This document shows, piece by piece, positions 41,501 to 50,470 of a DNA stretch of 64,000 nt. Source of the DNA: Pontibacter litorisediminis. GTDB lineage: Bacteria > Bacteroidota > Bacteroidia > Cytophagales > Hymenobacteraceae. Positions within the stretch are counted from its first letter, which is position 1. Every line of letters begins with the position of its first letter. Where the stretch lies: contig NZ_JARDUA010000001.1 of NCBI RefSeq assembly GCF_029360645.1, forward strand, positions 1,426,001 through 1,490,000. The letters run 5' to 3'. A program made the position numbers and the translations under genes. The notes beneath the pieces are model-generated. The model ran no database searches. It was not told the origin of the DNA and was given only the letters and a program-made list of their open reading frames with translations.

Positions 41501-42664
41501 TTCTTGGTTCTCAGACGTAGCTACAGCCACAGTCTCCCCAAGCGTTAATTCGGATGTGTCCCACCCTATTTTATTCTGTTTTTGAAAAGCGAAGCGGACG
41601 ATGTTGTTTGCAGCCAGCGTATCTCTCTCGTGTACAGCTCCACACACTCCACACAACCACACCCTATCCTTCAGCGTTAGGTTGCTGTTACGTGTACCAC
41701 AAGTGCAAAGCCTCGAGGATGGCTCAAACATACCGATCTGCAGCAATCTTTTACCCTGCCACTCGCACTTATATTTCAACATCTCTACGAATCTACCCCA
41801 ACTCACATCAGAAACAGCTTGTGCCAACTTATGGTTTCTCACCATTCCGATGATGTTTAGGTTCTCCACACACACCGATTGGTTTTCTCGGACAATGCGT
41901 GTTGACACTTTGTGCAAGAAGTCATTTCGCTGGTTGCTAACCTTTTCATACAGCCTCGCCACTTTCAGCCGCGATTTGTTGCGGTTGCTGCCGCCTTTCT
42001 TTTTCTTACTGTGGCGGTACTGCAGGTTCCTTAGTTTTTGCAGACACTTACTAAGGAATTTAGGGTTGGCTATCTTCTCCCCTGTGGACAGGGTGGCAAA
42101 ATGTTTAATTCCTACATCTATTCCAATTGCCTTCGCCGGGTCAGGAGCCTCATACTTAGGAGCGGCTGTGTGTGTTTCAGCCACCACTGATACAAAGAAC
42201 TTACCTGTCGGTGTCTTAGATACAGTGACTGTTCTCACAGAACCCTTCAGCTTCCTAGATAAGATTGCTCTAACCTTCCCTATTTTTGGTAATTTGATTA
42301 GCCCCGTATCGTCATCAATCCAGACGTTCTGCGGACACTCAAATGACTGCCTGTTCTGCTTCTTCTTAAAGCGTGGGAACCCCTTCTTTTCACGTAAAAA
42401 ACGAGTGTAGGCAGAATCGAGGTGTTTTAATACTGCCTGTAGCGATTGACTATTGACCTCCTTCAACCATTCATGCTCTGCCTTCTTGACAGTCAGCCTC
42501 GCACTCAGGTCGAAGCGAGTGAGTGATTTGCCTATAGTCTGGTACACCTTTATCTTCTCCGCCAATGCCCAATTAAAAACAAACCTGGTGCAGCCAAAAT
42601 GCTTGTTTAGCAAAATGACTTGCTCAGCAGTCGGAACTAAGCGGTATTTGAAGGCTTTAAGCAT
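41486..42664 (-). CDS. tnpB: RNA-guided endonuclease TnpB (OrfB_IS605)
   Basis: A 392-residue TnpB with all three RuvC carboxylates: Asp183 (GIDVGIKHFATL), Glu267 (VCVENLNI) and Asp348 (ERDTLAANN). The N-terminal helix-turn-helix region (KAFKYRLVPTAEQ) is intact. The zinc finger has Cys320, Cys322, Cys338 and Cys341, so the first pair is CxC rather than the usual CxxC. The C-terminal NQESHSL is typical and overlaps RNA-coding sequence. TnpB cuts DNA matched by its omega-RNA guide beside a short TAM, aiding element retention. It is transcribed towards dnaG. Confidence 0.95.
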   Translation of the reverse strand: MLKAFKYRLVPTAEQVILLNKHFGCTRFVFNWALAEKIKVYQTIGKSLTRFDLSARLTVKKAEHEWLKEVNSQSLQAVLKHLDSAYTRFLREKKGFPRFKKKQNRQSFECPQNVWIDDDTGLIKLPKIGKVRAILSRKLKGSVRTVTVSKTPTGKFFVSVVAETHTAAPKYEAPDPAKAIGIDVGIKHFATLSTGEKIANPKFLSKCLQKLRNLQYRHSKKKKGGSNRNKSRLKVARLYEKVSNQRNDFLHKVSTRIVRENQSVCVENLNIIGMVRNHKLAQAVSDVSWGRFVEMLKYKCEWQGKRLLQIGMFEPSSRLCTCGTRNSNLTLKDRVWLCGVCGAVHERDTLAANNIVRFAFQKQNKIGWDTSELTLGETVAVATSENQESHSL

Positions 42665-42672
42665 TTGTAAGA

Positions 42673-42680
42673 CAAAGATA
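42673..42680 (-). promoter_or_regulatory. -7 box TATCTTTG upstream of tnpB
   Basis: Exact TANNTTTG match on the minus strand, ending 8 bases before the tnpB ATG. It would give an almost leaderless mRNA. Confidence 0.45.
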
Positions 42681-42729
42681 TGACATTATCCTTGAACAGC
42701 ACATGATTAGAATATTACATTTTCCTCGT

Positions 42730-42767
42730 CTTGGGGGAAGCTCAGCCAAACATCAGCTCACCCCAAG
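42730..42767. other. Stem-loop of unknown role
   Basis: CTTGGGG (42730-42736) pairs with CCCCAAG (42761-42767). AGCT pairs further inside the 24-base interval. It lies just before a terminator-like hairpin. Confidence 0.35.
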
Positions 42768-42772
42768 CACCT

Positions 42773-42809
42773 AATCCTATACCTCTTAGAGAGGCTTAGG
42801 ATTTATTTT
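42773..42809 (+). terminator. Terminator-like hairpin
   Basis: Arms 42773-42786 and 42790-42803 pair over about 12 of 14 positions around a 3-base loop and are followed by TATTTT. No gene upstream on the plus strand explains it, so it may end a small RNA or be a remnant. Confidence 0.5.
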
Positions 42810-42870
42810 ACTAAGATTTCCAAGCTTCCCCTGTGTCTGCCTCCCCTGTTAAGATCAACCAACATGTTAA

Positions 42871-43095
42871 TTTTTACACTTACAATATTTATCGATTCGT
42901 GAAAACCTGTTAATACCTCTTTCCACCATTCCGTTTTATCTGAGAATAGACAAGGTGTACAGATTGCTACCTACTGGTAGCGATAGCCACCACTATGATA
43001 TCATTGCTCTGGACGGCTCCGGCTCACTAAGCATTGATTTAGGTCGAAAGCGAAGGCCGGATGAGAAAAGCTACCTAAACTACTATTCCGTTTAA
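42871..43095 (+). pseudogene. Gene-like open fragment without a start codon
   Basis: A 74-codon open stretch ends in YDIIALDGSGSLSIDLGRKR, then RPDEKSYLNYYSV and a stop. The last 50 codons look protein-like, while the first 20 are AT-rich. No ATG or GTG precedes the plausible part. It may be the 3' end of a lost gene, possibly disturbed when the tnpB element arrived. No family was recognised. Confidence 0.25.
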
Positions 43096-43299
43096 GCTGC
43101 CAAATGAAAATATGTATTCTGAAAAAAAATAAAGGTAGAAGGCAAACTGGTGATAAGGAAAGTCTTTCTGTTACCTTCTGCATCGCAAAGGGGAGGATTA
43201 ATTCTTTCCAAGTCTAGGAGCATAGGCTCGAGAAGCGTACTCCTGCCCCGCAGAAAAGCACAAAATCAATGTTTAGCATTCAAAGTATAGAGAAAGTCT

Positions 43300-43307
43300 T
43301 ATTTTTG
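43300..43307 (+). promoter_or_regulatory. -7 box TATTTTTG
   Basis: Exact TANNTTTG match, 29 bases before the ATG of the 1292-residue protein gene. Confidence 0.5.
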
Positions 43308-43336
43308 AGTCTTAGCATTCACAGCCCCAGCACCCT

Positions 43337-46300
43337 ATGCAGAAACGTTTTACCCTACTCCGGCATCTCCCCAAATTAGTATTTTTACTCCTAGCGCAGG
43401 CAACACAGGCGCAGAAACTTACCTGGGAGCCGCGCGAGGACCTGAACATACTTCTCCCCTCTTCTATCAAGGTGTATGAAACCAACACTCCCTTAGCCGA
43501 CGGCGCACCACTGCGGGCCATGTATGCGACTGTGGATTTAAGGGATGAGAACCTTAAACTGCGAGCGGCCGGAGACCCGGCCAAACGCCAAACCACGCTG
43601 GAGCACTACCAGGACCATGATGCCGTATTGGCCATCAACGGTGGTTATTTTGGCCCTACAAGGTCGGTGAGCCTTTATATTTCTGATGGCGAGGTCGTGG
43701 AGCCCGGGCTTAAGCAGTCTGGCAGTAACTTCGTCACCCGAGGGGCTTTTGGCATGGTTAACGGCAAACCGGAGATCACCTGGACGTTTAACCCTTCGGA
43801 GAGCCTGGTCTACAAGTATAGCCAACCCAACCAACCGGGCAGGCCAGCCCCCAAGGCGCAGGGCGGGGAGCTGTGGTTACCCAGCCAGGCCGTGGGCGGT
43901 GGTCCGATACTCGTGAAAAAGGGCAAGCTGGTGGATGTAGGAACGGTAGAAGGTTTTGGCGCAGGGCATTTGGCCCGAAACCCGCGCACGGCCATTGGCT
44001 ACCGCGATGAGCACACGTTAGTGATGGTAGTAGTGGATGGCAGGCAGGGCGCCAGCGCCGGGGTGACGATTAAGGAACTGGCAGGGATAATGCAGGGGCT
44101 TGGCTGCGTGGATGCGGTGAACCTGGACGGCGGTGGTTCCTCGGCTATGGTAGCGGCCGGAGAGGTGGTGAACATCCCAACGGACGTGCCGAACGGCAAC
44201 CGCAACAGCCTCCGCAAAAACGCCAATGCACTGGTGCTGGCCGAGCAGGTGGAAAGGCCGAAGCGCGACATCACCTACATCGACACCGACAGCAAGCACT
44301 ACACGGAGTATGGCCTGTGGCGCAACACTAACCACGCCAGCTTCTATGGCGCCACCCTCTCACGGCAGGCCGCTGCCGGTAGTGACTACAACAAAGCCAG
44401 GTACGGCTTTAACAGTATCGCCAAAGGCAAGTATCAGCTGGCTGCCTGGTGGACGGTAGACACCGCCAGTAATGCTCGAAATGTACCTTACGTGCTGCAC
44501 CACAGCGGCAAAACCGATACGCTGTACGTAAACCAGAAAACCTACGCTACCAGCGGCCGCTGGAATGTACTGGGCAACTTTATACTTGGCCCCGCTGATT
44601 ACCTGGAGCTCCTGGGGCAGGGAGAAGGCAAGAAAGTAGTGGCCGACGCCGTCCGCCTGGTGGCAATTGAGACATACCCCGAGCTACCTGCGCGCCGCGG
44701 CGACCTGCGCCTGGCCGTGATCAGCGACCTGAACTCCGGCCTGGGTGATGCCACCTACGAATGGCAGGTGGACAGCATCATGCAGCGCATACCGCGTATC
44801 TGGCAACCTGATTTGGTGGTATGCGGCGGCGACATGGTGGCCGGCCAGGGTGTGTCGGAAGCGGAAACGCTGGAGAAAATGTGGCGCGGGTTTGATAATC
44901 ACATCGCTGCGCCGCTCCGCAAAGCCAAGATCCCGTTTGCCTTCACGCTCGGCAACCACGATGGCTCCCGCTCTTTTGCCATGGAGCGCAATGCGGCCGG
45001 CTCGTACTGGACCAAACCAGGGAACCTGCCAAACCTCAGGTTCATCGACAAAAGCAACTTCCCCTACTATTACTCTTTTGTGCAAGGAGATGCCTTTTTC
45101 GTGTCCTGGGAGGCTTCCTCGCCGGAGATAACCGAAGAAAACCTGCAATGGATGGAGGCGCAGTTTGCCAGGCCGGAGGCACAGCAGGCAAAGTACAGGT
45201 TTGTGCTGGGGCACATGCCGCTCTACGCCGTGGCGCAGGAGCGCGACTCCAAAGGTAACCTGCTCCACAACCCGGAGAAGCTGCAACAGCTACTTGAAAA
45301 GTATAAGGTACATACTTACATCAGCGGCCACCAGCATGCTTACTACCCGGGCAAGCGCGGCCAGCTGGAGCTGCTCAATGCCGGTGCTGCCGGCTCCGGC
45401 CCCCGCTCCTGGCTTACCTTGGAAAAGGCCCCGGTAAACACCGTCACTCTGGTGGATATCTTCTACGACCAGGATACGGTTATCTACACGACCTACGACA
45501 TCGGCAAAGAAGCCTCGCAAGACATGGTGGTATTTGATGAAAAAGTGCTGCCGCAGTTTATCGAAGGGGTAAACGGCTACCTTATCCGCCGCGATGTAAG
45601 TTTAACAAGCAAGGCCTCCGGCACTTTCTCCGGGCTTCATCAGCTTAGCGCCCGCCCAACAGCAGCCACAGGCTCAGCGGAGGTACAGGTGCGCAACGGC
45701 AAAGTATACGTGAGTGGTGCGTTCAGTGAACTGCAAGGCAAAGCTACCGACATTGCCCTTTACCGTGGCCGCCACACCGAGCAGGGCGAGCAGGTGCTGC
45801 CGCTGAAGGTGAAATCCAGGAACGGACACAAGGGCAGCTTTAGCGGAAGTATGGACGCGCCTGCCGGCTTTAACGAGCTGCTATCGGTGGGGGCCTTCTA
45901 CATCCGTATTACAACCGACAAGAACCCGGACCAAGAGGTACGGGCTCAACTGTACCCAGCTGCCAATCAGGCTCCGGGGGCAGTGGCCGTGAACTCCCAC
46001 AACACCCGCAACGTGTACGCTGTACGCTCTACGGAGGCTCTTTTCGGCGTGAGCTGGCCCAAAGCTGTTGATCCAGACGGAGATTTTGTTTCCTATACTT
46101 ATCAGCTGGCCACCGACTCCTCTTTCCAGAACCTGTTGTGGCACAAGAGCACTGGCCGCGTGTCAGGTATAAAACCGCGTGAGCAGGATTGGTACGCGTT
46201 GCTGCAAAACGCTGCCGAGGGCGAGGCGTTGACTTTCTACCACCGTATCATCGCCTCCGATGGTAAGCATGTTACGTACGGACCGGCACAGCTTTTTAGG

Positions 46301-47215
46301 ATGATGAAGAGCAACGAGCCGCTGGAGGATTTTGTGGAGGTGCCAGCCCCGAAGTACAGATTTGCTGGCAAACTAGCGGATGGTGCCGGCTACGGAGCCA
46401 AGTGGGACAGGCAGGGCAAACTGTGGCTGGCCAGCTACAACGGAACGCTGCACATCAAAAACCCTGACGGCTCTGATGCGTCCTTCTCGCCGCTGGAAAA
46501 AGTGACGGTAAACGGGCAGGAGTATCATCTAAAAACCATAGGAGGGATTGGAACCGATGCCGACGGCAACATCCTGATCGCGCGCAACAGGCACTTGCTT
46601 AAAATCGATGCCGTCACCGGGGAAGGTATAGCAGCCTGGGAGGTGCCTGCAGGCGGAAGGGCCATCACCTCGCCCCGGGCAAACGACAAAGGAGAAGTAT
46701 ACGCGATGTCGCTGTTTGGCGAGGATCCAAATTACGTGCTGAAGCAGAGTGAAAACCAACTGCATACGTTTGAGCTGGTGCGCACTATTCTGCTGCCAGA
46801 CCGCATACTTGCCCGCGAGTTCGCCATGACGCCCGACGGAAAAACCTTATACTTCCCAAATTCTGGAAGCCCTTACATACAAGTATACACCAGCCAGGAT
46901 GGGATAAAGTATAAGCTGCAGGAGAACATCACGAGCACAGCCGCCGGCTGCAACGCCATAGAGGTAGGCCCAAACAATACCCTCTGGACGGTCGTGCGTG
47001 CCAGCGGCGTGGTACCCGCCACCTTCCACTTCCGTGACGAGCAAAGCAAGAAGATGTGGACGCTGGAGCTGCCGGAACTGGACGGGGCTGAAGCACGCGG
47101 CCTAGGTGTTTCCGCCAACGGAGACACCCTCATCTTCTGCAGCTGGGACAAAGGCGGCGGCTTTTACAAGTATGTGCTGGAAGAGGGGGCCCAGATCCGG
47201 ACGACCGGCAAGTAG
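43337..47215 (+). CDS. Multidomain secreted protein: phosphodiester glycosidase plus metallophosphatase
   Basis: A 1292-residue protein with a signal peptide (to about residue 26, ATQAQ). Domains in order: NAGPA/DUF2233 phosphodiester glycosidase (about 30-305; AINGGYFGP near 98, NLDGGGSSAM near 265); golvesin-like beta domain (about 312-450); calcineurin-like metallophosphatase (about 453-715; GGDMVAG near 497, GNHDG near 539, GHMPLY near 624, SGHQHAYY near 662); CHRD domain (about 746-873); FN3-like domain (about 876-990); C-terminal propeller with repeated DGKTLYF-like strands (998-1292). No Por-type sorting domain is obvious. It may remove capped or phosphodiester-linked sugars and the resulting phosphate. 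It is monocistronic. Confidence 0.88.
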   Translation: MQKRFTLLRHLPKLVFLLLAQATQAQKLTWEPREDLNILLPSSIKVYETNTPLADGAPLRAMYATVDLRDENLKLRAAGDPAKRQTTLEHYQDHDAVLAINGGYFGPTRSVSLYISDGEVVEPGLKQSGSNFVTRGAFGMVNGKPEITWTFNPSESLVYKYSQPNQPGRPAPKAQGGELWLPSQAVGGGPILVKKGKLVDVGTVEGFGAGHLARNPRTAIGYRDEHTLVMVVVDGRQGASAGVTIKELAGIMQGLGCVDAVNLDGGGSSAMVAAGEVVNIPTDVPNGNRNSLRKNANALVLAEQVERPKRDITYIDTDSKHYTEYGLWRNTNHASFYGATLSRQAAAGSDYNKARYGFNSIAKGKYQLAAWWTVDTASNARNVPYVLHHSGKTDTLYVNQKTYATSGRWNVLGNFILGPADYLELLGQGEGKKVVADAVRLVAIETYPELPARRGDLRLAVISDLNSGLGDATYEWQVDSIMQRIPRIWQPDLVVCGGDMVAGQGVSEAETLEKMWRGFDNHIAAPLRKAKIPFAFTLGNHDGSRSFAMERNAAGSYWTKPGNLPNLRFIDKSNFPYYYSFVQGDAFFVSWEASSPEITEENLQWMEAQFARPEAQQAKYRFVLGHMPLYAVAQERDSKGNLLHNPEKLQQLLEKYKVHTYISGHQHAYYPGKRGQLELLNAGAAGSGPRSWLTLEKAPVNTVTLVDIFYDQDTVIYTTYDIGKEASQDMVVFDEKVLPQFIEGVNGYLIRRDVSLTSKASGTFSGLHQLSARPTAATGSAEVQVRNGKVYVSGAFSELQGKATDIALYRGRHTEQGEQVLPLKVKSRNGHKGSFSGSMDAPAGFNELLSVGAFYIRITTDKNPDQEVRAQLYPAANQAPGAVAVNSHNTRNVYAVRSTEALFGVSWPKAVDPDGDFVSYTYQLATDSSFQNLLWHKSTGRVSGIKPREQDWYALLQNAAEGEALTFYHRIIASDGKHVTYGPAQLFRMMKSNEPLEDFVEVPAPKYRFAGKLADGAGYGAKWDRQGKLWLASYNGTLHIKNPDGSDASFSPLEKVTVNGQEYHLKTIGGIGTDADGNILIARNRHLLKIDAVTGEGIAAWEVPAGGRAITSPRANDKGEVYAMSLFGEDPNYVLKQSENQLHTFELVRTILLPDRILAREFAMTPDGKTLYFPNSGSPYIQVYTSQDGIKYKLQENITSTAAGCNAIEVGPNNTLWTVVRASGVVPATFHFRDEQSKKMWTLELPELDGAEARGLGVSANGDTLIFCSWDKGGGFYKYVLEEGAQIRTTGK

Positions 47216-47529
47216 GCCTTTTGGCCCGGTCTGTTGACTGAAGGCCGACAGTCTTCAACAAAGCCTACTCCCTTACAAAAGCGAGCATAAATGTTAGAAA
47301 GCTTCTGTGCCAGCTGTCCAGCTGGCACAGGACTAATCAACGTCTTTGTTCTTATGGAGCCCTCAGAATAATTTCAGTACGGAAGGGGAAGCACCTAAAA
47401 AGTGAGTGAATAAAAGTGAAGTCCTTATGGCATTATAAAGCTTTCTGGTTTGGGCTGGAAACGTAAAACAAGTCACATCCGAAGAAAACTGTCTAAAGCC
47501 AAATGAGCAGGAGTGATAACACCGCCTGA
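47216..47529. other. Boundary region between chromosomal gene and conjugation module
   Basis: These 314 bases contain a perfect inverted repeat (47305-47315 with 47320-47330) and no gene. Neither an obvious att repeat nor a tRNA was found. Confidence 0.45.
47305..47330. repeat. Perfect 11-base inverted repeat
   Basis: CTGTGCCAGCT and AGCTGGCACAG flank GTCC. No T-run follows on the plus strand, so it is not a convincing intrinsic terminator for the gene before it. Confidence 0.6.
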
Positions 47530-49503
47530 TTATGCACCAGCCTTTGACGCTGCAAAGAGCGCGTACACTTCATTCCGTATCCTATCATAGTTCGCCAATA
47601 AAAGCTGGTCCCTCTGTTGAGGACTGCCAAAATCATAAAACCTGGGTAAGTCAGGATAGTAGCTTTCTTCTCTTCGCAACTGTTTAGGGTCTATTGCTAT
47701 CTTGCAGTGGTAGGTGCCACCTACACACTTGCCCCTGTACTTTTTGCTTTCCACAGCCACCTGTCCTACCAGTTCACCAGCCTGCAGGCTGGCTATTTTA
47801 GATGCCGGAATCAGTGGCCCCATCTCCTCGCTCATACTAACGGTGGTACGGCTGCGGTCTATGCTGAGTCCCTCCTTCAGCTGCCTCACCCTTCCAAAGA
47901 GCTTCTCCAGCCAATCCAGCGTTTCTTTGTGGCGGGCAGCGCCGGAAAGCACATTGGCCGCTACCGAGCAAATAGTATCAGCTGTTTCCCGGCCATACTG
48001 CTGCCGTAACTGCGGAAGCTCCTGTAAGCCTAAAAGGACGGCTATCCGGTTGCTGCGGCCAGTCGCAATCAGGTTTTCCACCCGGTGTATGTAAAGTGTG
48101 GGGGACTCATCCACCACCAGAGCGCAGGGCAGGTTTCCCCTGGTGTTGATCAGGCGTGTGATCCGGTTGATCACAAGGGCGTTGCAGGCCGAATTAGTAC
48201 TTTGCGTGGACGGCTCATTAGCTATTACCAGCACGGCAGGGTTATCCGGGTTGGAGATCTTGAGGTCAAAATCGTCCCCTGACAGGATCCAAAAAGTTTC
48301 CTTTGTAGCCAGCCGGCCTATGTTGATCTTCAGTGTCCCGATCTGCCCTTCCAGTTGTTCAAAAGCCTTATGCCTATAGGCGGTGGCAAAGGGAGAAAGC
48401 ATGCTCTCGAGCTCGGGCTCAGAGAAGAGTGCGTCGAAGATCTGGTCATAGCTCAGACTTATAAAAGAAAGAACATGCGGAAACGAAGAATACCGTCCCC
48501 CTACGTGGCGGCTCAGGAAGTAGATGCAGCTGGCTAAAAAATTAACGGCAGACTGGTTGAAGAACTGTGCAGCGCCAGATGCTCTGTCTCCTTTCCGCAG
48601 GGCCTCCAGCAGTGCCTCGGCTGTCTCGATGGCATCAGCCAGGGTGGGCAGGTACTCCGGCTTTAAAGGGTTGCACCTTTTGCTGTGCTCCAAACTGCTA
48701 AAATTGATCACCTCAAATTTATGTTTTGGTATTATCCCCCTTCTCCTGTTGGCCAGGTAGTGGTAATAGGTGGCTTTGGCCAAGTCAGGGAACTTAAAAT
48801 CATAAACCATCATCGAAAAGCCTTTTCTCAACAGCTGCCGAATAAAGGGTAGCACTACCGAAATGGACTTTCCCGAGCCGGGCGTCCCTATGAGCAGTGT
48901 GCCCCGGAAAGGATTTACCAGGTTGAGCCAACCACGCTGCCGCCGCTTCTTGTAATAAAAATGCATTGGGATATTAACCGAATAGGGTGTGCAATCAGGT
49001 TTTAATGGCTGCGCAAAAGACTCGTTCTCTACATTGAACTGGTCCTGGAGGAGCCGGTGCTGCAAGTGCTTTGATATATTATCCAGGGCCATATGGACCA
49101 GAACGGCTCCTGAAAGCGATAGCAGCATGTAGAGGGCATCCGGCAGCGAGACGCCTGCCAGGAGCATTAGGTTGCTTTTAGGGGTATAAAAGAAACCTGC
49201 CCCAAAGAAAAGAACGCAACCAAGCAGCAAAGGAAGAAAAATACCACGGAGCAGATCAAGCTCCGGATCCTTGCGGGCCCTGGTCCCCATGCTTACCAGC
49301 AGAATCAGTCCGAAAGTAAAAGCCTTTGAAAAGTAGATGTGCTCATAAATAATTATGCGCTGCAGCCGCTGAAAAATCGGCTGCAAGGGGTGAAGACAGG
49401 AGGTATCGTTAAAAAGGAAAACAGCCCCCTCCACCAGTATCGTAAAGTAGACAAGCCCTTGCAGAAAAGAGTAAAGCGTTTTAAGCTGGGTGGATTCTTC
49501 CAT
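47530..49503 (-). CDS. Type IV coupling protein (VirD4/TraG-like; MobC of Bacteroidetes elements)
   Basis: A 657-residue inner-membrane ATPase that links the relaxosome to the transfer channel. The N-terminal 150 residues hold four hydrophobic helices (about 11-30, 58-72, 88-106, 118-138). The ATPase has Walker A GTPGSGKS (206-213), Walker B-like CALVVDESPTLYI, and the GRSNRIAVLLGLQELPQL segment of T4CPs. ATG at 49503 (MEESTQLKT) is preferred; the 54-codon upstream extension would be atypical. It is the last gene of the tra operon, 177 bases after traN. Confidence 0.93.
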   Translation of the reverse strand: MEESTQLKTLYSFLQGLVYFTILVEGAVFLFNDTSCLHPLQPIFQRLQRIIIYEHIYFSKAFTFGLILLVSMGTRARKDPELDLLRGIFLPLLLGCVLFFGAGFFYTPKSNLMLLAGVSLPDALYMLLSLSGAVLVHMALDNISKHLQHRLLQDQFNVENESFAQPLKPDCTPYSVNIPMHFYYKKRRQRGWLNLVNPFRGTLLIGTPGSGKSISVVLPFIRQLLRKGFSMMVYDFKFPDLAKATYYHYLANRRRGIIPKHKFEVINFSSLEHSKRCNPLKPEYLPTLADAIETAEALLEALRKGDRASGAAQFFNQSAVNFLASCIYFLSRHVGGRYSSFPHVLSFISLSYDQIFDALFSEPELESMLSPFATAYRHKAFEQLEGQIGTLKINIGRLATKETFWILSGDDFDLKISNPDNPAVLVIANEPSTQSTNSACNALVINRITRLINTRGNLPCALVVDESPTLYIHRVENLIATGRSNRIAVLLGLQELPQLRQQYGRETADTICSVAANVLSGAARHKETLDWLEKLFGRVRQLKEGLSIDRSRTTVSMSEEMGPLIPASKIASLQAGELVGQVAVESKKYRGKCVGGTYHCKIAIDPKQLRREESYYPDLPRFYDFGSPQQRDQLLLANYDRIRNEVYALFAASKAGA

Positions 49504-49680
49504 CTTCTTAGTCGACAGCGGTTTGGTCAGGAGGCTGGAAAATGAGCTAAGGTCAAATCTTGCCACATGGCAAGGCGCAGAAACAAGAAATACGAATACT
49601 ACCAGGCCCTGAAACAGCGAGCCTGCCCGGGAGCTCACCGTGTCTCCCACGCTGGCGCACGACAAGGAGGCATATGCAGG

Positions 49681-50469
49681 TTAAAGCATGTCTGCTTGCA
49701 GCACGTCTGAATAGTCGATTTTAAGGGAGATGGTGCGCCCTGAAATCTGCTCCTCGGCCACCTCAATATGGAACACCTTTTCCTCTGGGAAAGTAAACTT
49801 CCTGAACACAAACACGTTCCGGTACTGGCGCTTGAAGTGCCCCGTGTCATAAAGCTGAAAACTGGGCTGTAGCTCCACCTGCTGAAAGTTAGTGGCCTTC
49901 ACAACCTTTTTATCCTCTAGCTTAAACCGTATTTGATCGACCGTATAGGGAATGTTGGTGTCGTTTCTAAGGGAGAGATCAATAAAGAAATAGTCCCCCA
50001 CCGTATAGATGTTGTTCAGCCTTGCCCGCATCCCCTGCCCTTTCGTAGTCACACTGTTGAACCGGGGTTTTCGCTGGAGGGCCAGCAGCGCAAACCGTGC
50101 CATGTCCTCCCGGCTCATGGCCACAGCTGGGTTCAGGTAATCATCTAATTGGGTAGGGTCTATACGCACCTCCGTGTCTGCCCGATCCGCTCGGCTATAG
50201 GCTAGCTTATACTGTACAAGGAAGCGCTCTCCGACGATGGTGATAACACCCGGATTTGCGCCACCGTGCTTGGGTTTGACCCGAAGGATGTTGGCGACAG
50301 GTATGTCCCCGGCTACATCATCTGTGGAGATATCCACGTATTGTATCGGCTCAGGGCTCACAATATGCGTGGAGATGCTTTCATGCACGTGCACTACCTG
50401 AAGGGAATCCTGTGCCGAGGCTGAAAACAGCAGGGCAAACAACACATATAGAAGCAGTAGCTTTTTCAT
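49681..50469 (-). CDS. traN: Conjugative transposon protein TraN
   Basis: A 262-residue DUF4138 protein with a signal peptide (MKKLLLLYVLFALLFSASAQ). The N-terminal TISTHI-like phrase here reads ESISTHIVSPEPIQYVDIS. The C-terminal domain contains NRNDTNIPYTVDQIRFKLED-like strands and HFKRQYRNVFVFRKFTFPEE. TraN is thought to form the outer part of the transfer channel, like VirB9. It lies 1 base after traM and upstream of the coupling-protein gene. Confidence 0.92.
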   Translation of the reverse strand: MKKLLLLYVLFALLFSASAQDSLQVVHVHESISTHIVSPEPIQYVDISTDDVAGDIPVANILRVKPKHGGANPGVITIVGERFLVQYKLAYSRADRADTEVRIDPTQLDDYLNPAVAMSREDMARFALLALQRKPRFNSVTTKGQGMRARLNNIYTVGDYFFIDLSLRNDTNIPYTVDQIRFKLEDKKVVKATNFQQVELQPSFQLYDTGHFKRQYRNVFVFRKFTFPEEKVFHIEVAEEQISGRTISLKIDYSDVLQADML

Positions 50470-50470
50470 A

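Larger units (their letters stand above)
41471..42664 (-). mobile_element. Solo tnpB element of the IS200/IS605 superfamily
   Basis: The element contains tnpB only; no tnpA (Y1 transposase) lies beside it. The right end is inferred from a subterminal hairpin (41478-41500) followed by GTGTCAA on the minus strand (41471-41477), a common layout of this superfamily. The left end could not be defined and may lie somewhat beyond 42664. It is probably immobile without a TnpA supplied in trans. Confidence 0.65.
42665..43336. other. Intergenic region with stacked hairpins and a gene-like fragment
   Basis: This 672-base stretch holds a tnpB -7 box, two consecutive hairpins (42730-42767 and 42773-42803), a 74-codon open fragment without a start (42871-43095), and a -7 box at 43300 for the next gene. 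Confidence 0.5.

Noticed and set aside
41486-42664. A nuclease-dead TnpB-derived repressor of dnaG (TldR-like).
   Set aside because: All three RuvC carboxylates (Asp183, Glu267, Asp348) are present, so a dead regulator is unlikely.
43001-43183. A 60-codon minus-strand frame before the large secreted protein gene.
   Set aside because: The composition (poly-Phe and basic tail) is unlike a protein, and it runs antisense to the better plus-strand fragment.
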